A stretch of DNA of 64,000 nt from Brucella cytisi (GCA_012103075.1 JAAVLQ010000002.1:823001-887000); one strand, 5' to 3'. Counted from the stretch's first letter, positions 44,071-54,770 are shown. Numbers and translations are program-made. Notes: generated by a model not told the origin, from the sequence alone.

Positions 44071-45635
44071 ATGACAGCGCCTTTAACCGACCGGCCTCTT
44101 CTGGATGTCCGCCGGCTCACGAAAGTATTTGGTCAGCTGCGGGCCTGCGATGGTGTCGATCTCACCATCGGGGAAGGCGAAATTCACGCGCTTCTGGGTG
44201 AAAACGGCGCCGGAAAATCCACCTTTGTGAAAATGTTGTTCGGCGCGTTGCAGCCACTTGAAGGCGAAATCGTCTGGAAGGGACAACCTGTCACGATAGA
44301 CGAACCTGCCGCCGCAAGAAAACTTGGCATAGGCATGGTTTTTCAGCATTTTTCGCTGTTCGACTCGCTGACTGCCGCTGAGAACATTGCCTTGTCGCTC
44401 GACCGTTCGCTGCCGCTTTCAGACGTTGCGAAGCGTGCGCGTGAGGTTGGCAGGACTTACGGTCTTCCGGTCGACCCGCAGGCCCATGTCGGTGATCTGT
44501 CCGTCGGCGAACGTCAGCGTATCGAAATCGTGCGCTGTCTTCTTCAGGAGCCGGATCTCATCATCCTTGATGAGCCGACTTCGGTGTTGACGCCGCAAGA
44601 AGCCGACAAGTTGTTTGAAACGCTGGAGCGCCTGAAAGCCGAAGGCAAGTCGATCCTCTATATCAGCCATCGTCTAGAGGAAGTGAAACGCCTCTGTGAC
44701 CGCGCAACCGTGTTGCGGCATGGCAAGGTCGTTGCGCATTGCGATCCGCGCAAAGGAAACCGCCGCGTCGCTCGCCCGTATGATGGTCGGTAATGATATC
44801 AATGTTGTAGCACGCAGTCCCATCGCGGCGGCGGTAGATGTCGGTAATGACGCGCTTTTTGAAATCAAGTCACTGTCGCAACCGCCGCGTGGGCCATTTT
44901 CGACGGCATTGAAAGATATTTCTCTCTCGGTCGCTGCAGGCGAAGTCGTTGGCATTGCCGGTGTTGCAGGCAACGGGCAAGGTGAATTCTTTGAAGCTGT
45001 TTCGGGTGAAGTGCTGCAGTCAAATCCATCGAATGTGCGCATTCGCGGGAAGGATGCAGGCAAGGTCGGTATCAGCGACCGTCGCATGATGGGGGCAGCT
45101 TTCGTGCCGGAGGAGCGGCTTGGTCATGGTGCTGTTCCGACCATGACGCTGACCGACAATCTGTTCTTGTCGCGATACAAGACCGACGCAAAGATGTTCT
45201 TGCGTGGTGGCAAAATGAAGCTGATCGCAGAGAGCGCGCTTCGATCGGCTGCAAAACGCATCATTGAACGGATGGATGTGCGAAAGAGTGCTGAAAATCC
45301 GCCCGCATCTGCACTTTCTGGCGGAAACCTGCAGAAATTCATCATCGGGCGCGAGCTTGATCGCTCACCATTGGTCATGGTTGTGAACCAGCCGACATGG
45401 GGCGTGGATGCCGGTGCCGCAGCACATATCCGGCAAGCACTTGTCGATCTTGCGCGCTCCGGTTCCGCAGTTCTCGTCATCAGTCAGGACCTTGATGAGC
45501 TTCTTGAAATCAGTGACCGCATTGCCGTGATGAATCATGGCCAGCTCTCCGATCCTCTGCCGATTGTCGATGTAACGCTGGAAAAGATCGGTCTTTTTGA
45601 TGGGCGGTATCTCAGGAGAGGCGGGAGCTGCATGA
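44071..45635 (+). CDS. BMP-type nucleoside ABC transporter ATPase (frameshifted)
   Basis: Double ABC ATPase (two nucleotide-binding halves) of the sugar/nucleoside class. First half: HALLGENGAGKSTFVKMLFG (Walker A), LSVGERQRIEIVRCL signature, LIILDEPTSVLTPQE (Walker B). Second half: GIAGVAGNGQGEFFEAVSGE, LSGGNLQKFIIGREL and VVNQPTWGVDAGA, with the degenerate second site usual for this class. One A too many near 44753 shifts the frame. The end is normally a stop at 45633, overlapping the permease start, but here the frame runs on. Corrected length about 520 aa. Confidence 0.9.
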
Positions 45636-46717
45636 TGCGGATTGAACTCGCCAAACGCCCGCAGCCGTCGAGACTTTTCAGCGCCTTGTCACCATTGCTG
45701 GCACTGTCGTTGACGCTGATTTTCGGTGGACTTGCTTTTGCGCTGATGGGCAAGGATCCGTTGCATGCGCTTTATGTCTTCTTTGTCGAGCCTTTGTTCG
45801 ACATCTGGTCATGGCATGAATTGCTCGTGAAGGCCGCACCGCTGATCCTGATCGCGGTAGGCCTCTGCGTCTGCTTTCTGTCCAACAACTGGAATATCGG
45901 TGCCGAGGGGCAGTTCATCGCCGGTGCTATAGCGGGATCGATCCTGCCCGTCATGTTCCCTGATCTGCAGTCTTGGGTGGTTCTGCCCCTGATGATGCTG
46001 ATGGGGATGGCAGGCGGCGCGGTCTATGCATCCATTCCTGCTTTGCTGAAAGTGCGCTTCAATACCAATGAAATCCTGACCAGCCTTATGCTTGTCTATG
46101 TCGCGCAGCTGTTCCTCGACTGGCTGGTGCGCGGGCCATGGCGCAACCCGGAAGGATATAATTTTCCGGAAACCCGTCAGTTCAACGATAGCGCCATTCT
46201 GCCGGAAATCTGGAGCGCATCGGGCCGCGCGCATTTGGGCTTCATCTTTGCGCTCGTTGCAGCGGTTGTCGTCTGGCTCCTGCTCAAGCACACGCTGAAG
46301 GGTTTCGAGGTCAAGGTGATCGGCCAAAGTCTAAGAGCCGGGCGTTTCGCGGGTTTCAGCGCGGGCAAGATGGTGTTCTTCGTCTTTGCGGTTTCCGGTG
46401 CCCTTGCCGGTCTCGCAGGTATCGCGGAAACCTCCGGTGCCATCGGCCAGCTTCGTCCGGTCATATCTCCGGGCTACGGTTTTACGGCGATCATCGTCGC
46501 GTTTCTGGGACGCCTCAATCCGCTGGGAGCAATAGCAGCCGGTCTGGTGTTGGCGCTTTCCTATCTTGGAGGCGAAGCTGCACAGGTGGCTATCGGCATC
46601 TCCGAAAAATCTGCACGCGTGTTTCAGGGCATGATCCTGTTCTTCGTTCTCGCTTGCGATACACTCATCCTTTATCGCATTCGCTTCATATCCGGTCGCC
46701 AAGCGGGAAAGGCCTGA
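45632..46717 (+). CDS. BMP-type ABC transporter permease 1
   Basis: Membrane subunit of the nucleoside-class importer. Hydrophobic throughout, with LLALSLTLIFGGLAFALMG, APLILIAVGLCVCFLSNNWNIGAEGQF (family hallmark NxGxEGQ), VRFNTNEILTSLMLVYVAQ and GYGFTAIIVAFLGRLNPLGA. About 361 residues. In this sequence it is fused in frame to the upstream ATPase because of an indel near 45605. The ATGATG at 45632 is the natural start, overlapping the ATPase stop. Confidence 0.9.
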   Translation: MMRIELAKRPQPSRLFSALSPLLALSLTLIFGGLAFALMGKDPLHALYVFFVEPLFDIWSWHELLVKAAPLILIAVGLCVCFLSNNWNIGAEGQFIAGAIAGSILPVMFPDLQSWVVLPLMMLMGMAGGAVYASIPALLKVRFNTNEILTSLMLVYVAQLFLDWLVRGPWRNPEGYNFPETRQFNDSAILPEIWSASGRAHLGFIFALVAAVVVWLLLKHTLKGFEVKVIGQSLRAGRFAGFSAGKMVFFVFAVSGALAGLAGIAETSGAIGQLRPVISPGYGFTAIIVAFLGRLNPLGAIAAGLVLALSYLGGEAAQVAIGISEKSARVFQGMILFFVLACDTLILYRIRFISGRQAGKA

Positions 46718-46721
46718 TCCC

Positions 46722-47641
46722 ATGGATTTGACGCAGGCTATTCTTCTCACAATTGCAACAGCAGCGACGCCGCTCCTGATCGCTGCCATCGGCGAACTGG
46801 TTGTTGAACGTTCCGGCGTGCTCAATCTTGGTGTCGAGGGCATGATGCTGATGGGGGCCGTGTCCGGCTTCGCCATTGCACAAATGACCGGTTCGGCCCG
46901 GTTAGGCTTGTTTGCCGCCGTTCTGGTCGGTGCGCTTTTCTCCGCTATTTTTGGCTTTCTGACGCTCATACTCGTCACCAATCAGGTCGCAACCGGGCTG
47001 GCGCTGACGATCCTTGGCGTTGGAGCATCGGCCTTGCTCGGCGAAAGCTTTGTCGGGCTTCCGGTGTCCGGCTTGAAGCCATCCATATTCCCTATCTGAC
47101 CGATCTGCCGCTTGTCGGGCGGTTCTTCTTCGGACAGGATCCGATCTTCTATCTTTCGATCCTGCTGGTCGTCGGCGTGGCATGGTTTCTGTTCCGCACG
47201 CGGGCAGGGCTTACATTGCGCGCCATCGGCGACAGCCATGGCTCGGCCCATGCGCTCGGCGTGCATGTGGTGCGCACACGCTTTCTGGCGGTTTTGTTCG
47301 GCGGTGCTTGTGCCGGTCTTGCAGGCGCGCAATTGTCACTCGTCTACGTGCCGCAATGGGTGGAAAACATGACGGCCGGTCGTGGCTGGATCGCACTTGC
47401 GCTTGTCGTGTTCGCATCGTGGCGGCCATGGCGCGTATTGATCGGCGCTTACTTGTTCGGTGCGGTGACCATCGGCCAGCTTCACGCGCAGGCGCTGGGC
47501 TTTGGCCTGCCATCGCAGTTTCTGTCTGCGCTGCCTTATCTCGCGACGATTGTGGTGCTGGTCATCATATCGCGCAACAAGCGCCTGACGATGATGAATA
47601 CGCCGGCTTCGCTCGGCAAGCCGTTCGTGCCAGACCGGTAG
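46722..47641 (+). CDS. BMP-type ABC transporter permease 2 (one frameshift)
   Basis: Second permease. It opens [46 protein letters not shown] with the family motif GVLNLGxEGMML. The later part has [16 protein letters not shown] and [13 protein letters not shown], both typical. A shift near 47085 separates [11 protein letters not shown] from [14 protein letters not shown]. Corrected length about 305 aa. It starts 4 bp after permease 1. Confidence 0.9.
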
Positions 47642-47722
47642 AACGAACGGCTGAGGGGTAGACGTAAACCGTCCCAAGGGTTTTCGGTTTGGTTAGAGGG
47701 TAAAACAAGGAGTGCAGGGAAC

Positions 47723-48792
47723 ATGAAAAAGACGCTTATGGCGATTGCCACTGCGGCGAGCTTTATGCTCGGCGGCGCGGCGCATGCAGAAGAAAAAAAC
47801 TGAAGATCGGTTTCATTTATATCGGACCTCCGGGCGATTTTGGCTGGACCTATCAGCACGATCAGGCCCGCAAGGAGCTGGTCGAGGCACTTGGCGACAA
47901 GATCGAAACCACCTTTCTGGAAAGCGTTCCGGAAGGTGCCGATGCTGAACGTTCCATCGAACGTCTGGCGCGTGCTGGCAACAAGCTGATCTTCACGACG
48001 TCGTTCGGCTATATGGACCCGACCCTCAAGGTTGCCAAGAAATTCCCGGACGTGAAGTTCGAACATGCGACCGGCTACAAGACTGCCGACAACATGTCTG
48101 CCTATAATGCGCGCTTCTATGAAGGCCGTTATGTGCAGGGCGTGATCGCCGCCAAGATGTCGACCAAGGGTGTTGCCGGTTACATCGCCTCCGTACCGGT
48201 GCCGGAAGTCGTGCAAGGCATCAATGCGTTCATGCTCGGCGCGCAGTCGGTTAATCCCGACTTCAAGGTCAAGGTGATCTGGGTCAATTCGTGGTTCGAT
48301 CCGGGCAAGGAAGCTGATGCGGCCAAGGCGCTGATCGACCGGGGTGTAGACATCATCACCCAGCACACCGATTCCACCGCAGCGATTCAGGTGGCGCATG
48401 ATCGCGGCATCAAGGCTTTCGGTCAGGCTTCGGACATGATCAAGTTTGCGCCTGACACGCAGCTTACCGCTGTTGTGGACGAGTGGGGCCCTTACTACAT
48501 CGACCGCGCCAAGGCTGCTCTCGACGGTTCGTGGAAGAGCCAAAACATCTGGTGGGGCATGAAGGAAGGCCTCGTGAAGATGGCGCCTTATACCAACATG
48601 CCGGACGATGTGAAGAAATTGGCCGAAGAAACCGAAGCCAAGATCAAGTCGGGCGAACTGAAGCCTTTCACAGGTCCGATCACGAAGCAGGACGGTTCCG
48701 TCTGGCTGAAAGACGGCGAGCAGGCTGACGACAAGACCTTGCTTGGCCTCAATTTCTACGTCGCTGGCGTGGACGACAAGCTGCCGCAGTAA
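47723..48792 (+). CDS. BMP family substrate-binding protein (one frameshift)
   Basis: Periplasmic Bmp/PnrA-like binding protein, family known to bind purine nucleosides. The signal peptide MKKTLMAIATAASFMLGGAAHA has no lipobox Cys. KIGFIYIGPPGDFGWTYQHD, GNKLIFTTSFGYMDPTLKVA and VDIITQHTDSTAAIQVAHDRG are family motifs. One A is missing in the A7 run at 47793-47799, just after the signal peptide. Corrected length about 356 aa. It closes an ATPase-permease-permease-binding protein operon. Confidence 0.92.
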
Positions 48793-48811
48793 GCGGTTCC
48801 ATACAGAAACA

Positions 48812-48842
48812 AAGAAGGGCGCTCAAAGCGCTCTTTTTTATT
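48812..48842 (+). terminator. Intrinsic terminator of the BMP operon
   Basis: AAGGGCGCT-CAA-AGCGCTCTTTTTTATTT, a stem of 7-8 bp followed by a T6 run, 20 bases after the stop. Confidence 0.88.
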
Positions 48843-48868
48843 TTCTTACAAAATATTGAAGCTGTTTG

Positions 48869-49340
48869 TTAAAGCGATAGCTTAAGTCCTTCATGACTAT
48901 CGGTGAAGCCGAGCGACTGATAAAAACGCAGCGCGTCGGAACGCGACTTATCGGTCGTCAGTTGCACAAGGCCGCAGCCGCGTTCACGGCATTGCTCGAT
49001 TGCCCAAACGATCATCTGACGGCCCACTCCGCCGCCACGAATATGGCTCGCAATCCGCACGCTTTCGATCTGTCCGCGCCACATGCCCATCCGCGACAGG
49101 CCGGGTATAAAGCTGATTTGCATGCAACCAATGATCTCGCCATCACGTTCAACGACAGCCGGGAGCTGATTGGGATCGGCATCGATTGCCGCAAAGGCGC
49201 TGCGATAGGAATCCCGCAAGGGGAGGCTCGCATCTTCGCGCTGTGCGCCGAGCGCATCATCGGCGAGCATGGCGATAATTGCCGCCACGTCAGCCGCGGC
49301 GGCTTTTTTTTCTGATCGCTATGGCAGCTTCTGCCGCCAT
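48869..49340 (-). CDS. GNAT family acetyltransferase (one frameshift)
   Basis: GNAT N-acetyltransferase. It has VERDGEIIGCMQISFIPGLS, IRGGGVGRQMIVWAIEQCRERGC (acetyl-CoA loop) and SDALRFYQSLGFTDSHEGLKL. One T too many in the T8 run at 49304-49311 cuts off the first residues. Correction lets it start at ATG 49340, one base overlapping the rimO stop, giving about 157 aa. Translational coupling to rimO is likely, but no functional link is known. Confidence 0.85.
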
Positions 49341-50653
49341 CAGACCGCGATACCATGCAGATCGTAAGCGTCGCTCGCCTCGATCTTCACCGTTACGATG
49401 TCGCCGACGCGTAGCGGGCGGCGCGACTGGATGTGAACGCTGCCGTCGATTTCCGGAGCGTCGTAGCGCGTACGGCCTTTGCCGATTGTGCCGTTTGCTT
49501 CATCAATGATGACCGGCAGGCGCTTGCCAACTTTCTTCCTGAGGAGATTGGTCGAAATCTGCTGCTGCTTGGCCATGAAACGATGCCAGCGGGCTTCCTT
49601 GATTTCTTCTGGAACCTGCTCAAGACCGAGGTCATTGGCTTTTGCGCCCTTGACCGGTTCATATTTGAAGCAGCCGGCGCGTTCGATCTTGGCTTCATCG
49701 AGCCAGTCGAGAAGTATTTCGAAATCTTCTTCCGTTTCGCCGGGATAGCCGACGATAAAGGTGGAACGCACGGCCAGGTCCGGGCAGGTCTCACGCCGGG
49801 CCTGAATGCGGCGCGAGGTCTTTTCCTGATGTGCCGGACGGCGCATATTCTTCAGAACCGCCGGGGAGGCGTGCTGGAAAGGAATATCCAGATAAGGCAG
49901 AATCTTGCCTTCAGCCATCAGCGGAATGACTTCATCGACATGCGGGTAAGGGTATACGTAGTGCATACGCACCCACACGCCCATATCGCCCAGTTCGCGC
50001 GAGAGATCGAGAAACTTGGTGGGAACCGTGCGGTCCTGCCACATCGCTTCCTGATACTTGATGTCGAGGCCATAGGCGCTCGTATCCTGCGAGATGACGA
50101 GGATTTCCTTCACGCCTGCATTGACCAGCTTCTCCGCTTCACGCAGCACCTGATCGATCGGGCGAGAGACTAGATCGCCGCGCAGCGCCGGAATGATGCA
50201 GAAGGAGCAGCGGTTCGAACAGCCTTCGGAGATTTTGAGGTAGGCGTAGTGGCGCGGGGTGAGCTTCACGCCCTGCGGCGGCACCAGATCGACAAACGGA
50301 TCGTGCGCGGGAGGGACGGCTTCATGCACCGCGCTCATCACGCTTTCATAAGCCTGCGGGCCGGTGATGGCCAGCACGTTCGGATGACGCTCACGGATGA
50401 CATCGGGTTCTGCGCCAAGGCAGCCAGTTACGATGACCTTGCCGTTCTCGTTGAGAGCAAGGCCAATGGCTTCCAGCGATTCATCGCGTGCGGAATCAAG
50501 AAAGCCGCAGGTATTGACGATCACCAGATCGGCACCGTCATGCTTGCGGGAGATTTCGTAGCCCTCGGAGCGAAGGCTGGTGATGATGCGTTCGGAATCG
50601 ACAAGCGCCTTCGGGCAGCCAAGAGAAACGAAACTGACGCGCGGTGCGCTCAT
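49340..50653 (-). CDS. rimO: Ribosomal protein S12 methylthiotransferase RimO
   Basis: Radical-SAM enzyme that methylthiolates Asp of ribosomal protein S12. 437 residues, intact. The N-terminal [4Fe-4S] domain has [25 protein letters not shown] and TGCLGA. The radical-SAM motif [19 protein letters not shown] carries CxxxCxxC. The C-terminal TRAM domain includes [14 protein letters not shown]. Start ATG 50653 gives [15 protein letters not shown], the expected N-terminus. Confidence 0.96.
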   Translation of the reverse strand: MSAPRVSFVSLGCPKALVDSERIITSLRSEGYEISRKHDGADLVIVNTCGFLDSARDESLEAIGLALNENGKVIVTGCLGAEPDVIRERHPNVLAITGPQAYESVMSAVHEAVPPAHDPFVDLVPPQGVKLTPRHYAYLKISEGCSNRCSFCIIPALRGDLVSRPIDQVLREAEKLVNAGVKEILVISQDTSAYGLDIKYQEAMWQDRTVPTKFLDLSRELGDMGVWVRMHYVYPYPHVDEVIPLMAEGKILPYLDIPFQHASPAVLKNMRRPAHQEKTSRRIQARRETCPDLAVRSTFIVGYPGETEEDFEILLDWLDEAKIERAGCFKYEPVKGAKANDLGLEQVPEEIKEARWHRFMAKQQQISTNLLRKKVGKRLPVIIDEANGTIGKGRTRYDAPEIDGSVHIQSRRPLRVGDIVTVKIEASDAYDLHGIAV

Positions 50654-50728
50654 TGGGAGAACCTTGCAAAATATCGGAAATTGCGCGCGCAATATCACGA
50701 TAAAGGGGCAACGGTAAAGTTGAGATGA

Positions 50729-50757
50729 TAAAAAAGCCGGAGCGCAAAGCCCCGGCT
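50729..50757 (-). terminator. Intrinsic terminator of bfd-bfr
   Basis: On the minus strand AAGCCGGGGC-TTTGC-GCTCCGGCTTTTTTATC, a stem with one bulge and a T6 tract, 23 bases after the bfr stop. Confidence 0.85.
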
Positions 50758-50780
50758 TCCATTCGCAAAGCGGATTTGGC

Positions 50781-51266
50781 TTACTCAGCCTGATCGGCTG
50801 GAGCCGCATTGAGCTGGCCATAACGCTCTTCGCCGATCTTGGCGAGGAGGTCGAGCTGGGTTTCGAGGAAGTCGATATGACCTTCCTCATCCGCCAGAAG
50901 CTCATCGAAAAGCTGCTTGGAAACATAGTCGCCGAGTTCGTCGCAGATTTCGCGGGACTTCTTATAGGAAGCGCGTGCGTCGTACTCACCTGCAAGGTCG
51001 GCTTCCAGAACTTCCTTGACGTTCTGGCCGATGCGCAGCGGAGCTACGGTCTGCAGGTTCGGGTGACCTTCGAGGAAGATAATGCGGTCAATCAGCTTGT
51101 CTGCGTGATGCATTTCTTCGATGGATTCTTCACGTTCCTTCTTGGCAAGACGCGTGAAGCCCCAGTCGTTGAGGAGGCGGTAGTGAAGCCAGTACTGGTT
51201 TACAGCGCCAAGCTCGAGGAACAATGCCTCGTTAAGCCGCTCGATGACCTTTGGTTCGCCTTTCAT
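50781..51266 (-). CDS. bfr: Bacterioferritin
   Basis: Haem-containing iron-storage ferritin, 161 residues, intact. The four-helix fold has the ferroxidase ligands in [39 protein letters not shown] (Glu, Met52 haem ligand region, His) and [15 protein letters not shown]. It starts inside the last 35 bases of the bfd frame. The arrangement places the ferredoxin that releases iron immediately upstream of the store. Confidence 0.96.
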   Translation of the reverse strand: MKGEPKVIERLNEALFLELGAVNQYWLHYRLLNDWGFTRLAKKEREESIEEMHHADKLIDRIIFLEGHPNLQTVAPLRIGQNVKEVLEADLAGEYDARASYKKSREICDELGDYVSKQLFDELLADEEGHIDFLETQLDLLAKIGEERYGQLNAAPADQAE

Positions 51267-51543
51267 TCCATGAACTCCCGAATTTGTCGCGTAGAGAACG
51301 TACACGATCCATGAACTGGACCACGTTTTCGTCCATTTGGTTATGACGAAGATGATACTCTTCAGTCACCCTTATGATCGTTTCCACGACGTTTGGGAAG
51401 CAGCCACAGCAACGGCCGCGTTTGGACATGACATTATAGACGGTGCCGGGAACTATAAGTTGCCAGCAATCCTGATCGAGAAGCTCAATAACAACGGCTT
51501 CAATGTCTTTATCGGTAATAACGTTACAGCTGCAGACTAGCAT
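51232..51543 (-). CDS. bfd: Bacterioferritin-associated ferredoxin
   Basis: [2Fe-2S] ferredoxin that reduces ferritin iron for release. Cluster Cys residues are in [11 protein letters not shown] and [11 protein letters not shown] (BFD domain, residues 1-55). The frame continues about 45 residues further ([19 protein letters not shown]...) and overlaps bfr by 35 bp, longer than the 64-residue E. coli Bfd. An ICE-like palindrome lies about 310 bp upstream, consistent with iron control. Confidence 0.9.
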   Translation of the reverse strand: MLVCSCNVITDKDIEAVVIELLDQDCWQLIVPGTVYNVMSKRGRCCGCFPNVVETIIRVTEEYHLRHNQMDENVVQFMDRVRSLRDKFGSSWNERRTKGHRAA

Positions 51544-51997
51544 GAGGAAGTATCTCCCATGCCCGCAAAGCAGAAATCAGACGCAAAAGCGTCGACTGGA
51601 GAGACTTTACCGGCTCACTCTTTACTTCAACTGGGTAGCTGACCTGAAAAACTGGCAGCTTTATTTCACTCGTGGCGCAAGGCCGAACTGAACCGGTCAA
51701 TGGTTCCTCCAACTGCAAGGGTTAAAGGCCCGAACATTAAAGGCATTACTTAAGTGGCGTTTATAAAACCCACCAAATTAAGTCAGGTTATGGCCGGTAG
51801 GGCTCCGTTCTGTCAATTTTTATGTTTTTGAAATGTTCTAAAAATCAATAAGTTAGAATCATTCTAAATATGAGTTAACTACCCATCTTTAAAAGATAAT
51901 TGGTGCTTTACTATCGTCATAGCGGCCTCCGAATGGCACCGCTATGACATTATGCGCTATTTCGCCGCACCCTGTGGATAGGCGTTTCTACCGTGCG
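51544..51997. other. Intergenic region between bhuQ and bfd
   Basis: 454 bp without a gene, AT-rich in its right half. It contains the ICE-like palindrome at 51853 and a second half-site TTCTAAA at 51836-51842. The bfd promoter is expected here. Confidence 0.5.
51853..51867. promoter_or_regulatory. ICE-like Irr operator
   Basis: Perfect 15-bp palindrome TTAGAAT-C-ATTCTAA, matching the rhizobial iron control element core (TTAGAA-N3-TTCTAA). It sits upstream of bfd-bfr and 130 bp downstream of the bhuQ stop. Irr in these bacteria controls iron-storage and haem genes under low iron (established). Binding here is inference. Confidence 0.65.
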
Positions 51998-52312
51998 TCA
52001 GGAACCGAGAACGGCGCTGAAGCCTTCAAACTGCGGAGGTCCCAGATAGAGCGGCTTGTTGTCTCCGGCATTGCGATGCGCATCGCGAAACTGTTCGGAC
52101 TTCGTCCAGGCGACGAAATCATCGCGGTTGCGCCAGACCGTGTGCGAAGCATAAAGCGTGTAGCCTTCCTCTTCATTGGTCGCACCGCGGAGAAGGTGAA
52201 AACTCTCGAAACCGGGAAGTTCGGACAGTTTCGAGTCACGGTTTTTCCATACGGTCTCGAAGTCGGCTTCGCTGCCGATGCGAACCTTGAAGCGATTCAT
52301 GGCTATGAACAT
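51998..52312 (-). CDS. bhuQ: IsdG/HmuQ-type haem oxygenase
   Basis: 104-residue antibiotic-biosynthesis-monooxygenase fold enzyme that opens haem to free iron. The IsdG-type catalytic triad is visible: Asn6 (MFIAMNRFKV), Trp69 and His79 (FVAWTKSEQFRDAH, spacing of 10 as in IsdG). The Brucella homologue BhuQ contributes to growth on haem and is regulated by Irr (established). It lies 180 bp downstream of the haem receptor on the same strand. Confidence 0.9.
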   Translation of the reverse strand: MFIAMNRFKVRIGSEADFETVWKNRDSKLSELPGFESFHLLRGATNEEEGYTLYASHTVWRNRDDFVAWTKSEQFRDAHRNAGDNKPLYLGPPQFEGFSAVLGS

Positions 52313-52466
52313 TGCTGATCCTTTTCCATCAGGTTTGGGATTGGCTACTTTATATAACTTTTGGCGAGTGCAGCGGTAGGGGCCGCACCCGCCGCGTCAC
52401 ACCTCGGGATCAGAAGGCCGCCGCGGTCAGGTTGGTCGGTCTTCGAAGATGTGACGATCATGAACG

Positions 52467-52485
52467 AGAGGCGAGAACGCCTCCC
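52467..52485 (-). terminator. Possible terminator after bhuA
   Basis: Short hairpin GAGGCG-AGAA-CGCCTC immediately after the bhuA stop. There is no long U-tract, so read-through into bhuQ is plausible. Confidence 0.45.
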
Positions 52486-52491
52486 AAAGTT

Positions 52492-54520
52492 TTAGAACTG
52501 GAACTGTGTCGAGACGAGGAACGTACGTCCGCGACCAGAACCATAAGTGCTGAGGGCAGGGGTATATTCCTTGTCGGCGATGTTCAGCACCTGAAGCGAG
52601 AGATCGACCGTATCGGTGAACTTGTATTTCGCGAAGACGTCGACCAGCGTGTAGGGATCAGTGTCGTTTCCGCTGACGCTTTTGCCGCTCGAAACGTGCT
52701 GAACGCGCAGACCGCTTTCGAGCTTGCGCTCGAAGAAACGCGCACCGGCGGTAACCGTTACGACATCTTCCGGCAGATACTGGTTTGCGCCCATGCCAGC
52801 TGTCTGCTCAGGCAGTTCAGAGGTGGAATGCGTATAAGCAATGCCACCGAACGCGAAGCCCGCATCGTAACGTGCGTCAAGTTCGAAGCCCTTCACTGTC
52901 GAAGTGCCGTCGACATTGATGAACTGACTGTAGTCGGATGCAGCCGTGATGTAATCCTCAACGCGCATCGTGTAGTAATTTGCCTTCAGGCGTAGTCCGT
53001 CTTCAGCAGTCAGGATGCCATCGCGAGCGATATTGACGCCGAGTTCCCAGCCGCGCTGCTTTTCAGGGCGAAGATTGGGATTGCCGTGCATTGGCTGCTG
53101 ACCGGTATGCGCCACACCACCAAGGAATGTTTCCTGCAGGCTCGGCGAACGCATGGAATGCGCATAGGTAATGTAGGGCTGAAGCCAGTCGGTCAGGTTG
53201 TAGGCAACGGTGACTTTGGGGCTGAACTCGCTGTCGCTGTTCGAAATCGAGTTGTCGTCGCTCTCGAGTTTGAAATAATCATAGCGGAGACCGGTAACGA
53301 CCTGCAGAACCTGATAATTCCATGTCGCTTCCGAGAAGACCGCGCCGCGATTGGATGTGGCATCTGTCGGGTTGACGCCCGTTTTGGTGCCGCCAGCGGT
53401 GTCGCGGTTGATTTCAAAGCCGTTCTTCCACGCGACTGCCACTTCGCCAAAGGTGAAGCGCGACGTGTTCGAGGCCGTCATGCCGGTGGTTTCGGTCGAA
53501 ACCTGCCGTCCTACGAAGCTGCCATTGCCGTCTTCCCAGTTCTGCAATGTGCTGTTGTGGTAGAGGTTGACGTCGAGGCCGATGAGATCGTTGTCGGACG
53601 GATTGTAGTTGTACTGTGCGAAGAACGTGCGGTTCTGCAGGAACATATCGTAGATCGTATAGGTTCCCGGACGGTAGCCGTTCGCATATGTTCCGTAGTG
53701 GTTGTTGTAGAGCACGCCACCAAGCGTCAGCTTCTGGTCTTCGCCAAGGCCGAACTCAGCTTTGAACAGGCCGGAAGTCAGTTCTTCGCCGGTTTTCTCG
53801 ACGGTCACGCCGTCGCCGTTCTTGTAATCGTTGGAGTCGTGACGGCTGATGGCCGCAACAATTCCGATGGAATTGACGCGGGCGGCACCGGCCAGCATTT
53901 CGGAGAAGCCGGTTCCATTGCTGCCCCGGAAGCGCGGCCGAGAACACCCTTGTCCTTGCCATCCAGAATGACATCATCGACGCCGAGCGTGTGCGGAAAT
54001 TGACGCTGCCTGCAAGGCCAGTGCCGCCTTCGGTCGTCACAGCGCCGCGCGCCACGTCGATTTCAGATAACAGGTTCGGGTCGATATAGGCATAGCCCTG
54101 CGCATCGTGCGCAGTGTTGCGGTAGCTCTGCGGTACGCCGTCGATCATCATGTTGACGCGGCCGGAGCCTTCAAAACCGCGAATATTGACCGCAACGCCG
54201 GGATTGGAAGCATTCTGCAAGGTAAACACGCCAGCGGTGCCGCGCAACACGTCATCGAGCTTCGCGCCGCCGAAACGATTGATCTCTTCGCGGTCAACCC
54301 TGCCAACCGGTGCCGCAACGGAAGTCGGCGCCTGAGCGTCGTTCGCTCTGCGAATGGTGATCGTCTTCAACGCGACGCCAGCTTCTTCTTCAGAAGCTTT
54401 CTGTTCCTGCGCAAAGGCTTGTGACGTTATCGCCACAAGAATGACAGCAAGCCCCGTGCTCGCCAGAATTGACCGTTTGTGAACCCCACCAGTCGCCCGC
54501 ATTTCCAATGTTTCCTTCAT
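52492..54520 (-). CDS. bhuA: TonB-dependent outer-membrane haem receptor BhuA (frameshifted)
   Basis: Haem receptor. A signal peptide (STGLAVILVAITSQAFA) leads to a TonB box-like AGVALKTITI. The plug has KLDDVLRGTAGVFTLQNASNPGVAVNIRGFEGSGRVNMMIDGVP. The barrel contains the haem-receptor motifs YAHSMRSPSLQETF and NLRPEKQRGWELGVN and ends with the outer-membrane signature FLVSTQFQF. Shifts near 53990 and 53930 break the plug/barrel junction. Corrected length about 675 aa. Transcribed away from hmuP across a region with an IRO-like box. Start ATG 54520 preferred; ATG 54574 is possible. Confidence 0.93.
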
Positions 54521-54701
54521 GACCCAGACGCGCTTCGCCGACCCGATGGGTGACGAAGAAATTAAAAAATTCAATTGTTTATGACTTCCCCTCGAGAGAA
54601 GGCGCGTGCTGGCTGGGAAGAGGATTTCTTCCGGGCTTGCGCGGAAAAAGCGAGATTTAAACTTGACTCGATTATTCCAGTAATGCAGTGATTAATAAAC
54701 A

Positions 54702-54716
54702 TGACTGTTGATGTCA
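54702..54716. promoter_or_regulatory. IRO-like RirA box between bhuA and hmuP
   Basis: TGACTGTTGATGTCA fits TGA-N9-TCA, the RirA iron-responsive operator pattern in rhizobia. It is in the 250-bp divergent bhuA/hmuP region. The pattern fixes only six bases, so chance occurrence is possible. Confidence 0.45.
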
Positions 54717-54770
54717 ACAAAACAAATTTGCTGTCATCACCGTGTGGAAAGTCGATGCTGAGGCGAGAAA

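Noticed and set aside
47536-48543. 335-codon minus-strand frame opposite the BMP binding protein
   Set aside because: Antisense shadow of the conserved BMP gene.
53086-54003. 305-codon plus-strand frame opposite bhuA
   Set aside because: Opposite the TonB-dependent barrel; no signal peptide or known motif.
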